From positions 30,352-94,351 of the forward strand of contig QANU01064253.1 in the NCBI GenBank assembly GCA_003254905.1: a DNA stretch of 64,000 nt. The letters run 5' to 3'. The notes below the pieces were generated by a model. The model had not been told where the DNA came from and did not search any database. It saw only the letters and a program-made list of their open reading frames with translations. Source of the DNA: Nissolia schottii. Taxonomy: Eukaryota > Streptophyta > Magnoliopsida > Fabales > Fabaceae. A program made the position numbers and the translations under genes. Position 1 is the first letter of the stretch. The number at the start of each line of letters is the position of its first letter. Below are positions 24,001 through 36,979 of the stretch, one piece after another.

Positions 24001-25215
24001 TCAAACAGGGAAAAGTCCTCTGGATATTTGCAAAATGTTCCTTAAATCAATCAGATTTCTCCATGAACGTGCATGAAACATTGTTCGATCATTAGTACCA
24101 ATATGAATCAAATCCATATAAAGTTTCTTGACCCTGCAAGGATACAATCTATATTCAGGGAATCCAAAGGTCGCCATATCATCACTGATTACCACTAAAA
24201 AATCCCTAATACACATAATGGTAGATTCAACCGCATCAACCTGTGATATAGTGAACAATTTGGTTCAAATAATTTCATGTTGTTCATTAAGAACACTCCA
24301 AATATCAATCATATACGTCGTTGGTCTGTAATTGTATGATATGTAACCTAGTGTATCCTTATATCCTATTATTTCGTTGTAGTCTTGTCTAGCTGAGCAT
24401 GGAATAAGAATTTCTTCGTAACTCTCACTTTCTAAGTTGACACAAAAAATTGATTGTGCCACTTGTTGGCCCATGCTACACTTGTTAATCCAATATGTAA
24501 CGCCCTGAAGTGTTAAGCTCTCATATCCCAGTTTACCAATATTGACACCACTTACATCAATTGCATCACTCCACTGATTAGTGGCAGAATTAAAAATCTT
24601 TACTTTGCATGGAGCATTGCCAGCTTCCTCCTTATAAATTTGTACCACACGGTAATAAACTGAATTTTTTATGTATCCAAAAGAGTACAGAAGCACATAT
24701 AAAATCGCCTGAGCCATTCGTGGATCGTCAATTATTCTCCACAACTGGGTTATTGGATTCCAAACAAAAATATGACAATCAGATCCTAACAGCGAGAATC
24801 TAAAGCAAACATTTCCATTGCTAACACCGATAACTAAAAACCAATTTGGTGTCCCTATACCTGAAAATGGATTTGGAGATGGAAGATCTGTTCTATCTTC
24901 TGTGCTAACCCACACCAAAACATCATTAGAGTTTTGCATAAATGGATGACCATAATGCAATAACACAGCAGAATTAGATTTTGAAGAAGTTAAAAAATGA
25001 TTGATCACAAAATCAACACTGTATAAAAATGTGTACCAATATTTTGATAAACATCTGCAGCGTCCCACCGTATAAACATCAACTCTTGATATAATATCTT
25101 CTACAATATCTTGTGGAAGTAATGGCAATGGACCGTTTTGCTGAGTAACACTATTCATATTTTCCAAAAATGGGATATATCGAAACACAACCACTTTTTT
25201 TTCGAAATCGCGCAT
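24001..25215 (-). pseudogene. F-box protein gene with one in-frame stop
   Basis: The frame opens at 25215 and encodes an F-box (residues about 31-70: LPLLPQDIVEDIISRVDVYT, then RCRCLSKYWYTFL) followed by an FBA-type C-terminal region (VWNPITQLW, then VYYRVVQIYK, VKIFNSATNQW, VTYWINK, IIGYKDTLGYI). After 316 residues a TGA (24265-24267 on the + strand) stops it at NEQHEII. The same frame then continues TKLFTISQVDAV... for 87 codons to 24001. In this family the site is usually Trp (SWTKLFTI), so a TGG-to-TGA change explains the break. F-box proteins are substrate receptors of SCF ubiquitin ligases. A 316-residue protein could still be made, lacking the last part of the interaction domain. A base error cannot be excluded. 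Confidence 0.85.
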
Positions 25216-27468
25216 TAATCACAGATATTAGTATTTGGCCGAAGGAGTAAGTTTTGCAACCCATGATGAGAACGTTGATATCAATATATATAGCACAGAT
25301 CTTCATTGCATTAATTACATGAAGCTACATTAGGTTTGTATGATTAATGCGTGTACAACATATACAGGCCATGAATGATGCAAATTGCTAGTATCTTTAT
25401 TTGACAGATTCCACAGTGATGGTTATAAACGTACTCTAGTATATTGGGCTAATAAATAATAGTACATTGGATAAAATATAATGAAAAAACAAAGGCAATT
25501 ATATGTAATGGTATCCTCAACTCAAACACATTAATTTCAAAATCTACAATTTATAAAGCACGGCCTGATTAGATTTGTAGCCTCTGTGTTGCTCCATCAA
25601 AATTTTTCAAAATTGTGAAAAGGCTACTTTTCCTAGGTGTGTGCTGTGCTTCAGCTCAGTAGCAAAAGCTATACATTAGCTTTCATATCATTTGTAGAAA
25701 AACGTACAAACTAACAGGAAAGTAAAGCATTTATACAAAGTTACAGGAAAGTAAAGCATAGGTACAGGCTGGGTGACAAATTAAAACACTCGTGGAAGTA
25801 TTCACTTAGCATATCTAATACATGTGTGGGCCCCGGAGTTTATCATTCTTGGCTAACCAAATGGGAGTAAAAGGTTCAACTGTAGTAATCTAGTAATGTT
25901 TCAGCTTACCTTTGGCCACAGTGCTTTTTGCACGAACAAAAGAACCACCGACGAAATATCTAGACAAATCTATATATTGAAAGCCAAGGATGTGACGTAT
26001 GGTTCTTGTGTCAGTCAAATTTTTTATTATATACAAAACGTGCCTAAGAGTATGGAGGAGCGTATGGAGAATTCATGACAGTGAAAAGTAATTTTCCTAT
26101 CAAATTTGAAAAGGTATGGCCTGTAGGTAGTGTGTGCAATAAAACAATTATGAGACAAAAGGTATACAATATAAACTACACATGGCACGGATTATAAAAT
26201 TTCTTCAGAGGAGTAAGACTAACTTTTAAAAATAAAAACTAAAAATTTTACTAATTTTTTTGCAATCTACTTTCACTCCATTTTGGATTGAACACTTATT
26301 TTATTTTTTATTACCGACTAAGTAATTATAAATATGAGGATAATTTTTTTTTCTTTATTGTGAAAGTTTGTTTTAAATATTAGAGGAGTGTGTGCACACG
26401 GAGTGTTTGGTGGCAGTGCCATCAAAAAGTTTTGTAATTTTAAAAATTCAGATGAAAGGACTAAAAGCTGCTTCAACAAATTGTAAAATTTATATGAGAT
26501 GTAATAGAGAAGCGTATGGAGCACAGTGAAAAAGCAATTTTCCCCAAAATGTGAAAAGTTATGGCCTGTAGGTAGTATGGGCAGAAAAACAATTATGAGA
26601 CAAAAGATATACATTACCCGTCATTTCCAATGGACTGATAGTACAAACTAACAGAAAAGTAAACTTTAATGTTTGGTTGCGTGTGATAATTTAAATCACT
26701 TGTGGAATATTGGACCAAATTGTTAAATATAAAATGTGACTTGTATCCCCTACTACTAATCTTCCTGCGTGTTCAAATGTGAACCACACATGACACAGTA
26801 GCAGCTGTAGTGCTGTTCCTGTTTTGATAAGCATCCATGAGTGCTACGCAGTTCTGCTTTTTCCCCAGCCACGAAATGCATAGCAAACTCAAAATGAACA
26901 GTCAAAAAAGCAAAAAACAATTCAAGATAAACTGCAATCTTATGAAATGGAAGCAAAAAACAGTGATTTCAAGCTGACATAAGATGAAGTTTCAAGCAAA
27001 GAACATGTTATGTCACTCCATGAATAAAGAATCATAGCTGACGTAAGATGAAGTTTCAAGCTTTAGCATACCTTAATCATCCTTCAAGTATGTTTGACAT
27101 GTCCAAAATCCAAATGAACCTGGATGTCTGTGCATCAAGAATCTGCAAAGATAATCCCATAAACTTAAGCATGACGTTAAAGCAAGCCAACAAAAATTAA
27201 AGGAATGAATAAAATGATTTCATTTAAAGTCAAGTTAGCGGAGAGATCAAAATTTAACAATTAGGAGTTCTATGGTTTCATTTAATAAACTTCTCCAAAT
27301 CACTCTTCATGTCTATATTGTTTAATTTAACAATTCAGTGGTGTCAAGATGTATTATACTTGAATAAAAGAAATTAAAAAATGGCACATCATGTTGCCCT
27401 TTGACATTAGTTTTAATTAGATATAAAAATGAGGATATTGAAACAAAAGTCATTGGATACAACACCAT
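25216..27468. other. Intergenic with diverged local duplications
   Basis: No gene is recognised. A stretch at about 26043-26172 (GAGCGTATGGAG, then GGTATGGCCTGTAGGTAGTG, AACAATTATGAGACAAAAGG) recurs at about 26510-26625. A second pair (GTACAAACTAACAG, ACTCGTGGAAGTATT) occurs at about 25705-25800 and 26641-26710. A pair with AAGATGAAGTTTCAAGC lies at about 26980 and 27045. These suggest an old, rearranged repeat. Confidence 0.5.
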
Positions 27469-27469
27469 N
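27469..27469. other. Single-N assembly joint
   Basis: One N stands between unrelated DNA on the left and CACTA subterminal repeats on the right. Confidence 0.7.
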
Positions 27470-28008
27470 CAAATATTCATCCATTACCGTCGGCAATAAC
27501 AAACGGTAATCGCCACATTTTTGTCGGCGGTTTTAAGCCGACGGTAACATATAAGTAATATTAATAAATTATTTCAAACTTTACCGTCGGTAAATGAAAC
27601 TGTTCCGTCGGTAATATATTCGACCTTTACCGTCTGTCTTATCCGACGCAAAATGATGAATAAAATACTATTATCTTTACCGTCGGTACTGACAGACAGT
27701 AAAGACACGCAGCCACCGTCGCCGTATTCCGACAGTAAAGCTACAATAAAATATTATTACTATTACCGGTTGTTATTACCGACGGTAATTCGGCTCGGAT
27801 GTGCTATGTGGTGAACCGGTTACCGTCTGTTATATCCGACGGAAATTATCGTCGGTGGTGTATCTCTGACGCTAAATTAGTTTCCATCGACTACTTTACC
27901 GGCTGCCCGATGGTCGACGGTAATTCCGACGGTAAATCCTACAACCGACGGAAAATCTCATATTTTCTGACGGAAAATCCGACGGTAATAGTTAATTTTC
28001 TTATAGTG
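27470..28008 (+). mobile_element. CACTA (En/Spm-like) transposon, right end
   Basis: The segment is dense in TTACCGTCGG / CCGACGGTAA variants and ends AATTTTCTTATAGTG, the reverse complement of a CACTATAAGAAAATT terminus. It is followed by TAA (28009-28011), the same three bases that precede the left end at 17340. With that left end it forms a plausible single element interrupted by the contig 18057-27468. Confidence 0.85.
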
Positions 28009-28128
28009 TAACTTTTTAAGCCTTATGTCAAAAATTAATTTTTTAATCACTTTTTTATAAATATGAAACAAACACACCCTATAATTCATGATAATTGTTT
28101 ATAACGAGAGTGAAAGAAGTTTGTGATA

Positions 28129-29950
28129 GTAGCAATAAAGGTTTGCAACATATGTTCAATAGAGTTTGCAAATCAGTGACGGGTTTGTAATAGGAGCAAA
28201 AAAGGTATGTGGCCTTTGTTCAACCGAGTGTGTAACAAAAAAATATATTTTATTGATAGGAATGTATACAAGTGAAGCAGAAGCAAAAGAGAGAGAGAGA
28301 GAGTTTGTCATCAGTAAGTCTTTCCTCTCTCTTCTTCTACACTCACATGTTTTCTCATAAATACACTTTTTGATTACAAAATTGATTAAATAAAGTTACA
28401 AATTATTATCATGAGTTACAAACTTATTCAACCTCACTTTAGACTCTCTCTTTTACTCCATTGACGACACGCTCTCTCTTCTGCTACGATGACGACACTC
28501 TCTCTCCTCTACTTTACTGATACATAAAAATGTACTTTTTCGTTACAAACTTATTGAACAAAGGTTACAAACCTTTGTCAATCAAATTATAAACTGACAA
28601 AAGAGAGATGTTTAGTCTGTATTTTTAAATTGAATTTTATATTTATGGTAAAACCTGCCCTCAATAAATTCGTATACAGTGATACTACGCTGTACTTTGT
28701 TTTCCAAATAAGGGGACTGCATAACTTTTGTCCTTTAGTAAATCTTATATATCCAATGGGCGTTTAACAGAAGGAAAAATCCTCAATCCCCTTTCTTTTC
28801 TCTATCTTTTGTGCAAAACTAGTATGAAATATTACACGTAAGCGTGCGTTTTTATTGTTGTATATGTAGGGTTTTTTTTTTTATGACATGAGGTCTTTTT
28901 TTCACTGTATGTATCACTGTATCTAGTGGATATTAACATTGCAAAAGAAATATTTAGACATCAATCAGTATTCTTTTTTTTTTTTTTCTTTCTGGTGCAC
29001 TACTGTACAAACATGAAATTTGATGCAGCCAATGTTGCAGTTTCAATCCCCGCCCAACAATATAATAACAATGGCAGATTCTTTACCTATTAGGTTGCGT
29101 ACTGAAATACAGAGACATGATAATAAAGACATAAAGATAAAGATATATAAGTTAGTCTTATATTTTATTTGGTGACAGTGTATAAGACACACTTATTCGT
29201 ATCTATATCTTGTTTGGTTTAATATAGACAAGACAAAAAATACACTCCAAATGACTTAAAATACTCTTATGGCATTAATTTAATAAAAATAATTAAAAAA
29301 ACAACACATTATCTTACTCTGAAAGGTTGTGTCCCCGTGTCCCAATAAAATGGAGGTATAGAAAATATACAATTTTTTTGTCTTATTACACATATTTTGT
29401 ATCTGTCTCAGTAATCAAATAAGATTTTTTTCTCGGTATCTCAATATTTCTGTCTTGTCTAAGTAAACAAACACTACTTTAAAGATTGCAATCATACAAC
29501 ATGAGGACAAGAAAGATCAAACACAACCTACTCCTTCAATCCTATATATGGACCACCAAGAATGGATTCATCTGAATTATAAAAGACAAGCTGAAAACTT
29601 ATCACTTGTTTAGTGCAATGATTACTTAGTTCCCTTAGTTTTTTTGTTTTTGTCAATTCATCGTTATGACTTATCAGAACATGTTGACCAGTATTCCATT
29701 AATGTTACGGGATATTAAAGTATTGCAATGTTAGAAAGACAGCTAAATATAATATATTAAAAATGTAGGTAAAAATTTATCCAAAACAAAAAAAAGTTCA
29801 AATATTATTACCACCCATTATACCAAAAAATTATTACTCTTGTACTGGTGAATTATTTGAAAAGACGTCTTGTACTTAAATAACAATCAAGTCACATCTA
29901 GTGGTAATGAGTTTAAGTAATTTGAATGAGGTCATAAGTTCAAACATTAT
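28129..29950. repeat. Dispersed 1.8 kb duplication, copy B
   Basis: Counterpart of 18251-20060, with small differences (e.g. loss of a stretch near 28170 and several indels in T runs). It contains the second copy of the GGTTGCGT-ended MITE at 29093-29478, again bordered by TTA. No ORF is conserved between the two copies. Confidence 0.85.
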
Positions 29951-29981
29951 TACTATCAGTATACCAAAATATCAAACATCA

Positions 29982-30889
29982 GGGCACATTTGGTAGACCT
30001 AATAGGATAAGATCAGATAGTATTAGTTATGATTGGATAAGGTCTGATACTGATAAACTTTTAATATTATACGATGGTTGATATGACATTGTATAAGATG
30101 TCGTCTTTTATTATATAATAGTTTCACCACTTTACAAATACTTTTTATTAATAAAAATTATTTGATGAAAAATATAATAATAATAATAATAATCAAATTA
30201 TAAATTTTATTAAATTTAACTTAAAATAAAAATTATTATTTAAATTTTAATAATTATTATTGTTATATTTATTATCAACATTGACTAATTAATACTATTT
30301 AAAATTTTAATTTAAAAAATAATTAATTTTAAATTATTTATGTTTGAAATTAGTACAAAAAATATTTATTTATTCGTTATCATTATTTATTCTTTTATTT
30401 TTATTGTGTAGAATTACATGTTTATTAAATTTTATTAAGTATTTATTCATGTATTTTGATAATTAAATATTTTTCATATTACTAAATATTTATTTTTATA
30501 TTAATTATTATTTATTTAAAACATAATTATTAATTTATTTAATATTGTTATTTACAATTTTATTTTTTACTTGATTAATTAAGTTTATTTATTTATTTAT
30601 AATATTTTATTATTTATCAACATTAGTTATTGATTTTTATTAATTATTTAATATTTTTATTTAATTAAATAAAATAAAAAAGATTGAAAGAAACCTTATA
30701 CGTTCAAAATTAATCAAGTCTTATTATTAAGTCTTGCTACGTATGATTGAGTTATCCATTATTTTCATGTATAAGGGAAATTTGATGAAGAAGCTTATAC
30801 AATACATTGATCGTACCAAAAATTGATATGATCATTATGTATTGTATTAGCTTATTCTATCATGCCTTATCTAGCGTGCCAAATTACCC
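29982..30889. mobile_element. AT-rich non-autonomous TIR element
   Basis: The left end GGGCACATTTGGTAGACC and right end CGTGCCAAATTACCC are imperfect inverted repeats, and the interior is very AT-rich. Flanking trinucleotides are TCA (left) and TTA (right), so a 3-bp Harbinger-type TSD is only half preserved. The second copy is at 32983-33890, within the duplication around the N. Confidence 0.5.
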
Positions 30890-31059
30890 TTAGTCAAGTT
30901 GTGGAGCCTGCCCTAATCATAACCTGAAAAGTTGTGGAGCCTGCCCTAATCATAAATTGAAAAAATAAGTCTTCCAAGAATAAAAAAACAAAGGGTAATT
31001 ACACCAATCTTTATTGAGATCCATCAATATTACACTTATTCACATCTACTTTTCAAGTT

Positions 31060-32579
31060 GACATTTATGTACGACGTGTCGATGAAGTAGAATTTTGTAT
31101 TGAGGGCATCTTTGATGTGGACTATTAACTATTTTCCTGCTTACGAAATGTTGTTTGGATGGATGACACGGGTAACTTTAGCGTGTCCAATTTGTATGGA
31201 AGACACTAAGGCATTCCGACTAACGTACAGAGGAAATAATGATGGTTTGATTATCATAGGGTATTCTTGGAACCCAACCACATGTTTAGGAATAGTAAGT
31301 ATGGATTTCGAAAGAACACAATTGAAAAAGAAGAGCCTCTGCAAAGATTAACTGGCCCTGAGATTCTGATGAGAGTTAGACATTTTCTAAAGATTACTGA
31401 AGTTAGGAATGTTGTTAGGCTTCAAGGTTACGAGGAAGAACATAGCTAAACTAAGAAGAGTATATTCTGGATTTGCCATATTGGAAAGATAATGTGGTTC
31501 ATCATTGTCTAGATGTTAGGCATATTGAAAAAAAATGTTTTTGATAATATAATGCATACTTTCATGGACACCGATCACACCAAGGACAACGAGAAGGCAA
31601 GGCTAGACTTGAAAGAGTTTTGTAGACGTCTCGAGTTAAACTTACAACAAATTTCTGGTGGTTGTTTCATGAAGCCCAAAGTGTGCTACACCATAAATAA
31701 GGGCCAAGTTCAAAGTGTGCTTCATTGGTTGCGAATATGGAAATGCCTGACGGTTATGCATCTAACTTGGCTCAATGAGTCAATATTGCACAAGGGAAGT
31801 TGGTTGGCGTGAAGAGTCACGACTGTCATGTGTTTATACAGTGTCTACTCCCAATTGCATTCAGAGACCTACCGAAGAACGTGTTGAAACTGCTAAGCGA
31901 GTTGAGCCAGTTTTTTAGAACCTTATGCTCGTCGACTGTTGACGTTGAAGACCTCTTAGTTGTGGAACAAAACATTCCCATTATCCTTTGTTCACTAGAG
32001 AGGGTGTTTCATCCGGCATCTTTTGATGTAATGGAGCATTTGCCTATACACTTAGCTTACGAAGGCTGAATGTGTTGTCCAGTTCAGTATAGGTGGATGT
32101 ATTTGTTTGAAAGGTGCATGTGAGTGTTTAAAAGAACAGTAAAAACATAGGACTCAAGTTGAGGGGTCGATATGCGATGAATTCTTAACCAAGAGGAACT
32201 TCTTACTTTTGTTCATACTACTTTGGTGCTAATGTCAATTCCAATAGAACTACAGTGGGACGAAACGACGATGGTGGTGCAAGGCCTAATCAATCGATAT
32301 TTTCAATATTCAATCAATCTAGAAGTGCTACTGGAAGAGCAAAGAATTATTGGTTGAATACACAAGAAAGGGTGGCAGCTCACTCGGTTGTTCTGCTCAG
32401 TTGGGAAGAAGTGATTTCGTATTACCAGTAAGTTTAATTGATCCTTATAATCTTCTTTAATTTATTAATACATAGTTTCCACAAATGTTGATTACGTTGA
32501 TGTGTGTTTACAGTATGTTTCAACAAGAATTTGGTGATCAATGCTCTGATCAAATGTTTCCTTCGTAGTTTGCAAATTA
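31060..32579 (+). pseudogene. CACTA transposase (TNP2 type), decayed, copy 1
   Basis: Several broken frames together read as a TNP2-family transposase. Fragments are LMWTINYFPAYEMLFGW and ACPICMEDTKAFRLTYRG (about 31100-31250), HCLD.RHIEK near 31505, then DLKEFCRRLELNLQQISGG (about 31600) and a DUF4218-like region (LPIAFRDLPKNVLK, FFRTLCSSTVDVEDLLV). Stops and frameshifts occur throughout, including an extra A in the HIEKN block. It is not functional. It is probably the same locus as copy 2, present twice through the assembly joint. Confidence 0.85.
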
Positions 32580-32982
32580 TGTATGTGTTTAACTGTATAC
32601 TATATTTCAATCAAACGATTAACTTTATCATAATCGGATACGTATAACTTAGTTTTAAATATATATATATATATATATANCATGTTGACCAGTATTCCAT
32701 TAATGTTACGGGATATTAAAGTATTGCAATGTTAGAAAGACAGCTAAATATAATATATTAAAAATGTAGGTAAAAATTTATCCAAAACAAAAAAAAGTTC
32801 AAATATTATTACCACCCATTATACCAAAAAATTATTACTCTTGTACTGGTGAATTATTTGAAAAGACGTCTTGTACTTAAATAACAATCAAGTCACATCT
32901 AGTGGTAATGAGTTTAAGTAATTTGAATGAGGTCATAAGTTCAAACATTATTACTATCAGTATACCAAAATATCAAACATCA

Positions 32983-33890
32983 GGGCACATTTGGTAGACC
33001 TAATAGGATAAGATCAGATAGTATTAGTTATGATTGGATAAGGTCTGATACTGATAAACTTTTAATATTATACGATGGTTGATATGACATTGTATAAGAT
33101 GTCGTCTTTTATTATATAATAGTTTCACCACTTTACAAATACTTTTTATTAATAAAAATTATTTGATGAAAAATATAATAATAATAATAATAATCAAATT
33201 ATAAATTTTATTAAATTTAATTTAAAATAAAAATTATTATTTAAATTTTGATAATTATTATTGTTATAATTATTATCAACATTGACTAATTAATACTATT
33301 TAAAATTTTAATTTAAAAAATAATTAATTTTAAATTATTTATGTTTGAAATTAGTACAAAAAATATTTATTTATTTGTTATCATTATTTATTCTTTTATT
33401 TTTATTGTGTAGAATTACATGTTTATTAAATTTTATTAAGTATTTATTCATGTATTTTGATAATTAAATATTTTTCATATTACTAAATATTTATTTTTAT
33501 ATTAATTATTATTTATTTAAAACATAATTATTAATTTATTTAATATTGTTATTTACAATTTTATTTTTTACTTGATTAATTAAGTTTATTTATTTATTTA
33601 TAATATTTTATTATTTATCAACATTAGTTATTGATTTTTATTAATTATTTAATATTTTTATTTAATTAAATAAAATAAAAAAGATTGAAAGAAACCTTAT
33701 ACGTTCAAAATTAATCAAGTCTTATTATTAAGTCTTGCTACGTATGATTGAGTTATCCATTATTTTCATGTATAAGGGAAATTTGATGAAGAAGCTTATA
33801 CAATACATTGATCGTACCAAAAATTGATATGATCATTATGTATTGTATTAGCTTATTCTATCATGCCTTATCTAGCGTGCCAAATTACCC
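32983..33890. mobile_element. AT-rich TIR element, second copy
   Basis: Repeat of 29982-30889 inside the duplication around the N, with a few substitutions. Confidence 0.5.
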
Positions 33891-34059
33891 TTAGTCAAGT
33901 TGTGGAGCCTGCCCTAATCATAACCTGAAAAGTTGTGGAGCCTGCCCTAATCATAAATTGAAAAAATAAGTCTTCCAAGAATAAAAAAACAAAGGGTAAT
34001 TACACCAATCTTTATTGAGATCCATCAATATTACACTTATTCACATCTACTTTTCAAGT

Positions 34060-35657
34060 TGACATTTATGTACGACGTGTCGATGAAGTAGAATTTTGTA
34101 TTGAGGGCATCTTTGATGTGGACTATTAACTATTTTCCTGCTTACGAAATGTTGTTTGGATGGATGACACGGGTAACTTTAGCGTGTCCAATTTGTATGG
34201 AAGACACTAAGGCATTCCGACTAACGTACAGAGGAAATAATGATGGTTTGATTATCATAGGGTATTCTTGGAACCCAACCACATGTTTAGGAATAGTAAG
34301 TATGGATTTCGAAAGAACACAATTGAAAAAGAAGAGCCTCTGCAAAGATTAACTGGCCCTGAGATTCTGATGAGAGTTAGACATTTTCTAAAGATTACTG
34401 AAGTTAGGAATGTTGTTAGGCTTCAAGGTTACGAGGAAGAACATAGCTAAACTAAGAAGAGTATATTCTGGATTTGCCATATTGGAAAGATAATGTGGTT
34501 CATCATTGTCTAGATGTTAGGCATATTGAAAAAAAATGTTTTTGATAATATAATGCATACTTTCATGGACACCGATCACACCAAGGACAACGAGAAGGCA
34601 AGGCTAGACTTGAAAGAGTTTTGTAGACGTCTCGAGTTAAACTTACAACAAATTTCTGGTGGTTGTTTCATGAAGCCCAAAGCGTGCTACACCATAAACA
34701 AGGGCCAAGTTCAAAGTGTGCTTCATTGGTTGCGAGATCTGGAAATGCTTGACGGTTATGCATCTAACTTGGCTCAATGTGTCAATATTGCACAAGGGAA
34801 GTTGGTTGGCATGAAGAGTCACGACTGTCATGTGTTTATACAGTGTCTACTCCCAATTGCATTCAGAGACCTACCGAAGAACGTGTTGAAACCGCTAAGC
34901 GAGTTGAGCCACTTTTTCAGAACCTTATGCTCGTCGACTGTTGACGTTGAAGACCTCTTAGTCGTGGAACGAAACATTCTCATTATCCTTTGTTCACTAG
35001 AGAGGGTGTTTCATCCGGCATTTTTTGATGTAATGGAGCATTTTCCTGTACACTTAGCTTACGAAGGCCGAATGTGTGGTCCAGCTCAGTATAGGTGGAT
35101 GTGTTTGTTTGAAAGGTGCATGTGAGTGTTTAAAAGAACAGTAAAAAAAATAGGACTCAAGTTGAGGGGTCGATATGCGAGGAATTCTTAACCAAGGGAA
35201 CTTATTACTTTTGTTCATACTACTTTGTGCTAATGTCAATTCCAATAGAACTACATTGGGACAAAACGACGATGGTGGTACAAGGCCTAATCAATCGACA
35301 TTTTCAATATTCAATCAATCTAGACGTGCGACTGGAAGAGCAAAGAATTATTGGTTGAATACACAATAAAGGGTGGCAGCTCACTCGGTTATTCTGCTTA
35401 GTTGGGAAGAAGTGATTCCGTATTACCAGTAAGTTTAATTGATCCTTGTAACCTTCTTTAATTTATTAATACATAGTTTCTACAAATGTTGATTACGTTG
35501 ATGTGTGTTTACAGGATGTTTCAATAAGAATTTGGTGATCAATGCTCTGATCAAATGTTTCCTTCGTGGTTTGCAAATTATGTATGTGTTTAACTGTATA
35601 CTATATTTCAATTAAACGATTAACTTTATAATAATCGGATACGTATAACTTAGTTTT

Positions 35658-35699
<42 letters not shown>

Positions 35700-36460
35700 T
35701 GCAAAATCATTATAGCAACGACCATCACTTGATGAGTTTGACATGGGGACCTATGAATAAAGCAACTACTTGGCCCATTTATTTTGTTAACGAATACAAG
35801 TTCCACACATCTGAATGGGCAACCAGACAAAGGACAAACAATAGTGGGGTTTGGATTAATGATGAATATTCTAATATTGCTAAAACAACCAATGAATGGT
35901 ATGATGTGCTTAAAAAAATTAATGAATTACAATATGCACACGATGGTCCATCTTATCATGTTGTATTTTTCTACTGTGATTGGTAAGATCCTTCTCCTCT
36001 AAACAAAACTCGAACTTACCCCAACTACAAGATCACTGAGATTAATCCTACAAGGTGGTATAGGGGGTATGATTCATTCATTGTTGCTGAAAGAGGAAAA
36101 ACAAGTTTATTACGCAAACTATTTAGGAGCTAGTCAATCAAGTTAGAAAGTTGTGATGAAATGTAAACCAAGTGGTTGAATTGAGTTTGATGACACAAAA
36201 TCTTCAGACAATGCATTGGATCAAGCATATCAACTATTTGAGTCAATCCCTATAACAATAATTGTTGAGTCTACATTGCCTAATACATTAGATGCCAGTA
36301 CATTTGAGAATCCATGAGATAGTTGAACCTCCTAACCTCAAACAATATGCAACTGATAAAGAAATTGATGTAGACAATGATGGTGAAAAAGAATAAGAGT
36401 TTGATGATCAACTTAATTATGAAAATGACAATGACAATTTTTAACTTTCAGAATAGTATA
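34060..36460 (+). pseudogene. CACTA transposase (TNP2 type), decayed, copy 2 with DUF4216 tail
   Basis: Same order of fragments as copy 1, with a longer uninterrupted piece at 34514-35125 (203 codons: FDNIMHTFMDTD to RWMCLFERCM, covering the DUF4218 region). It continues through FQ.EFGDQCSDQMFPSWFANY-like sequence (about 35517-35580). After an (AT)n tract comes a DUF4216-type stretch at 35697-35986 (NHYSNDHHLMSLTWGP, VNEYKFHT, HVVFFYCDW) and an acidic tail to about 36450. Multiple stops show that it is dead. With the CACTA right end at 37505 it forms a 5'-truncated element. Confidence 0.85.
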
Positions 36461-36979
36461 TGCAATTATTTGAGAATTTTTTGTAATACAATTTCATTTG
36501 AATATTATCAGTAATTTTCTTATTAAATTTTATTGCACAAATTAATTTTTAATATTAAATTATTTATAAAGATAATTTATTATTTATTTATTAAAATAAA
36601 TAGATAAATATTTGGTTATATATTTATTTAATTATTTATTATATTTAATTAAAACATTAATTGAATTAAATATACATTTATTTACTTAAATTTTAAATTA
36701 AAATTTTTTATTTTATATGGAATGTCATATTTTTGTATTAGATAACTATTAAATTATTTATTATAGTTATTAAAAATATTATTGAATTTAATTTTTATTT
36801 AATTCAATAATTATATAATTAAATATTTATTATAATTTATAGAATTAAATAATTGATTGAATTAAATAATAATTTAATTAATAATTGATTGAATTAAATA
36901 ATCATATTATTAAATATTTATTTAATAAATAATTTATTGAATTAAATAATAATTAAATTAATTTTTTCAATTAATTATA

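Larger units (their letters stand above)
29680..35680. repeat. 3.0 kb direct duplication on both sides of a single N (32680)
   Basis: Bases 29680-32679 are repeated at 32681-35680 with a constant offset of 3,001 for most of the length and only scattered substitutions. The first copy ends at the N inside an (AT)n tract and the second begins at the N. This is the geometry of two overlapping contig ends that were not merged. The second copy continues beyond the AT tract into the rest of the transposase gene, so it is the more complete one. Confidence 0.9.

Noticed and set aside
27470..28008. Regularly recurring short repeat that might suggest a CRISPR-like or satellite array
   Set aside because: The units occur in both orientations with irregular spacing and decay, and lie next to a CACTA terminus, which explains them fully.
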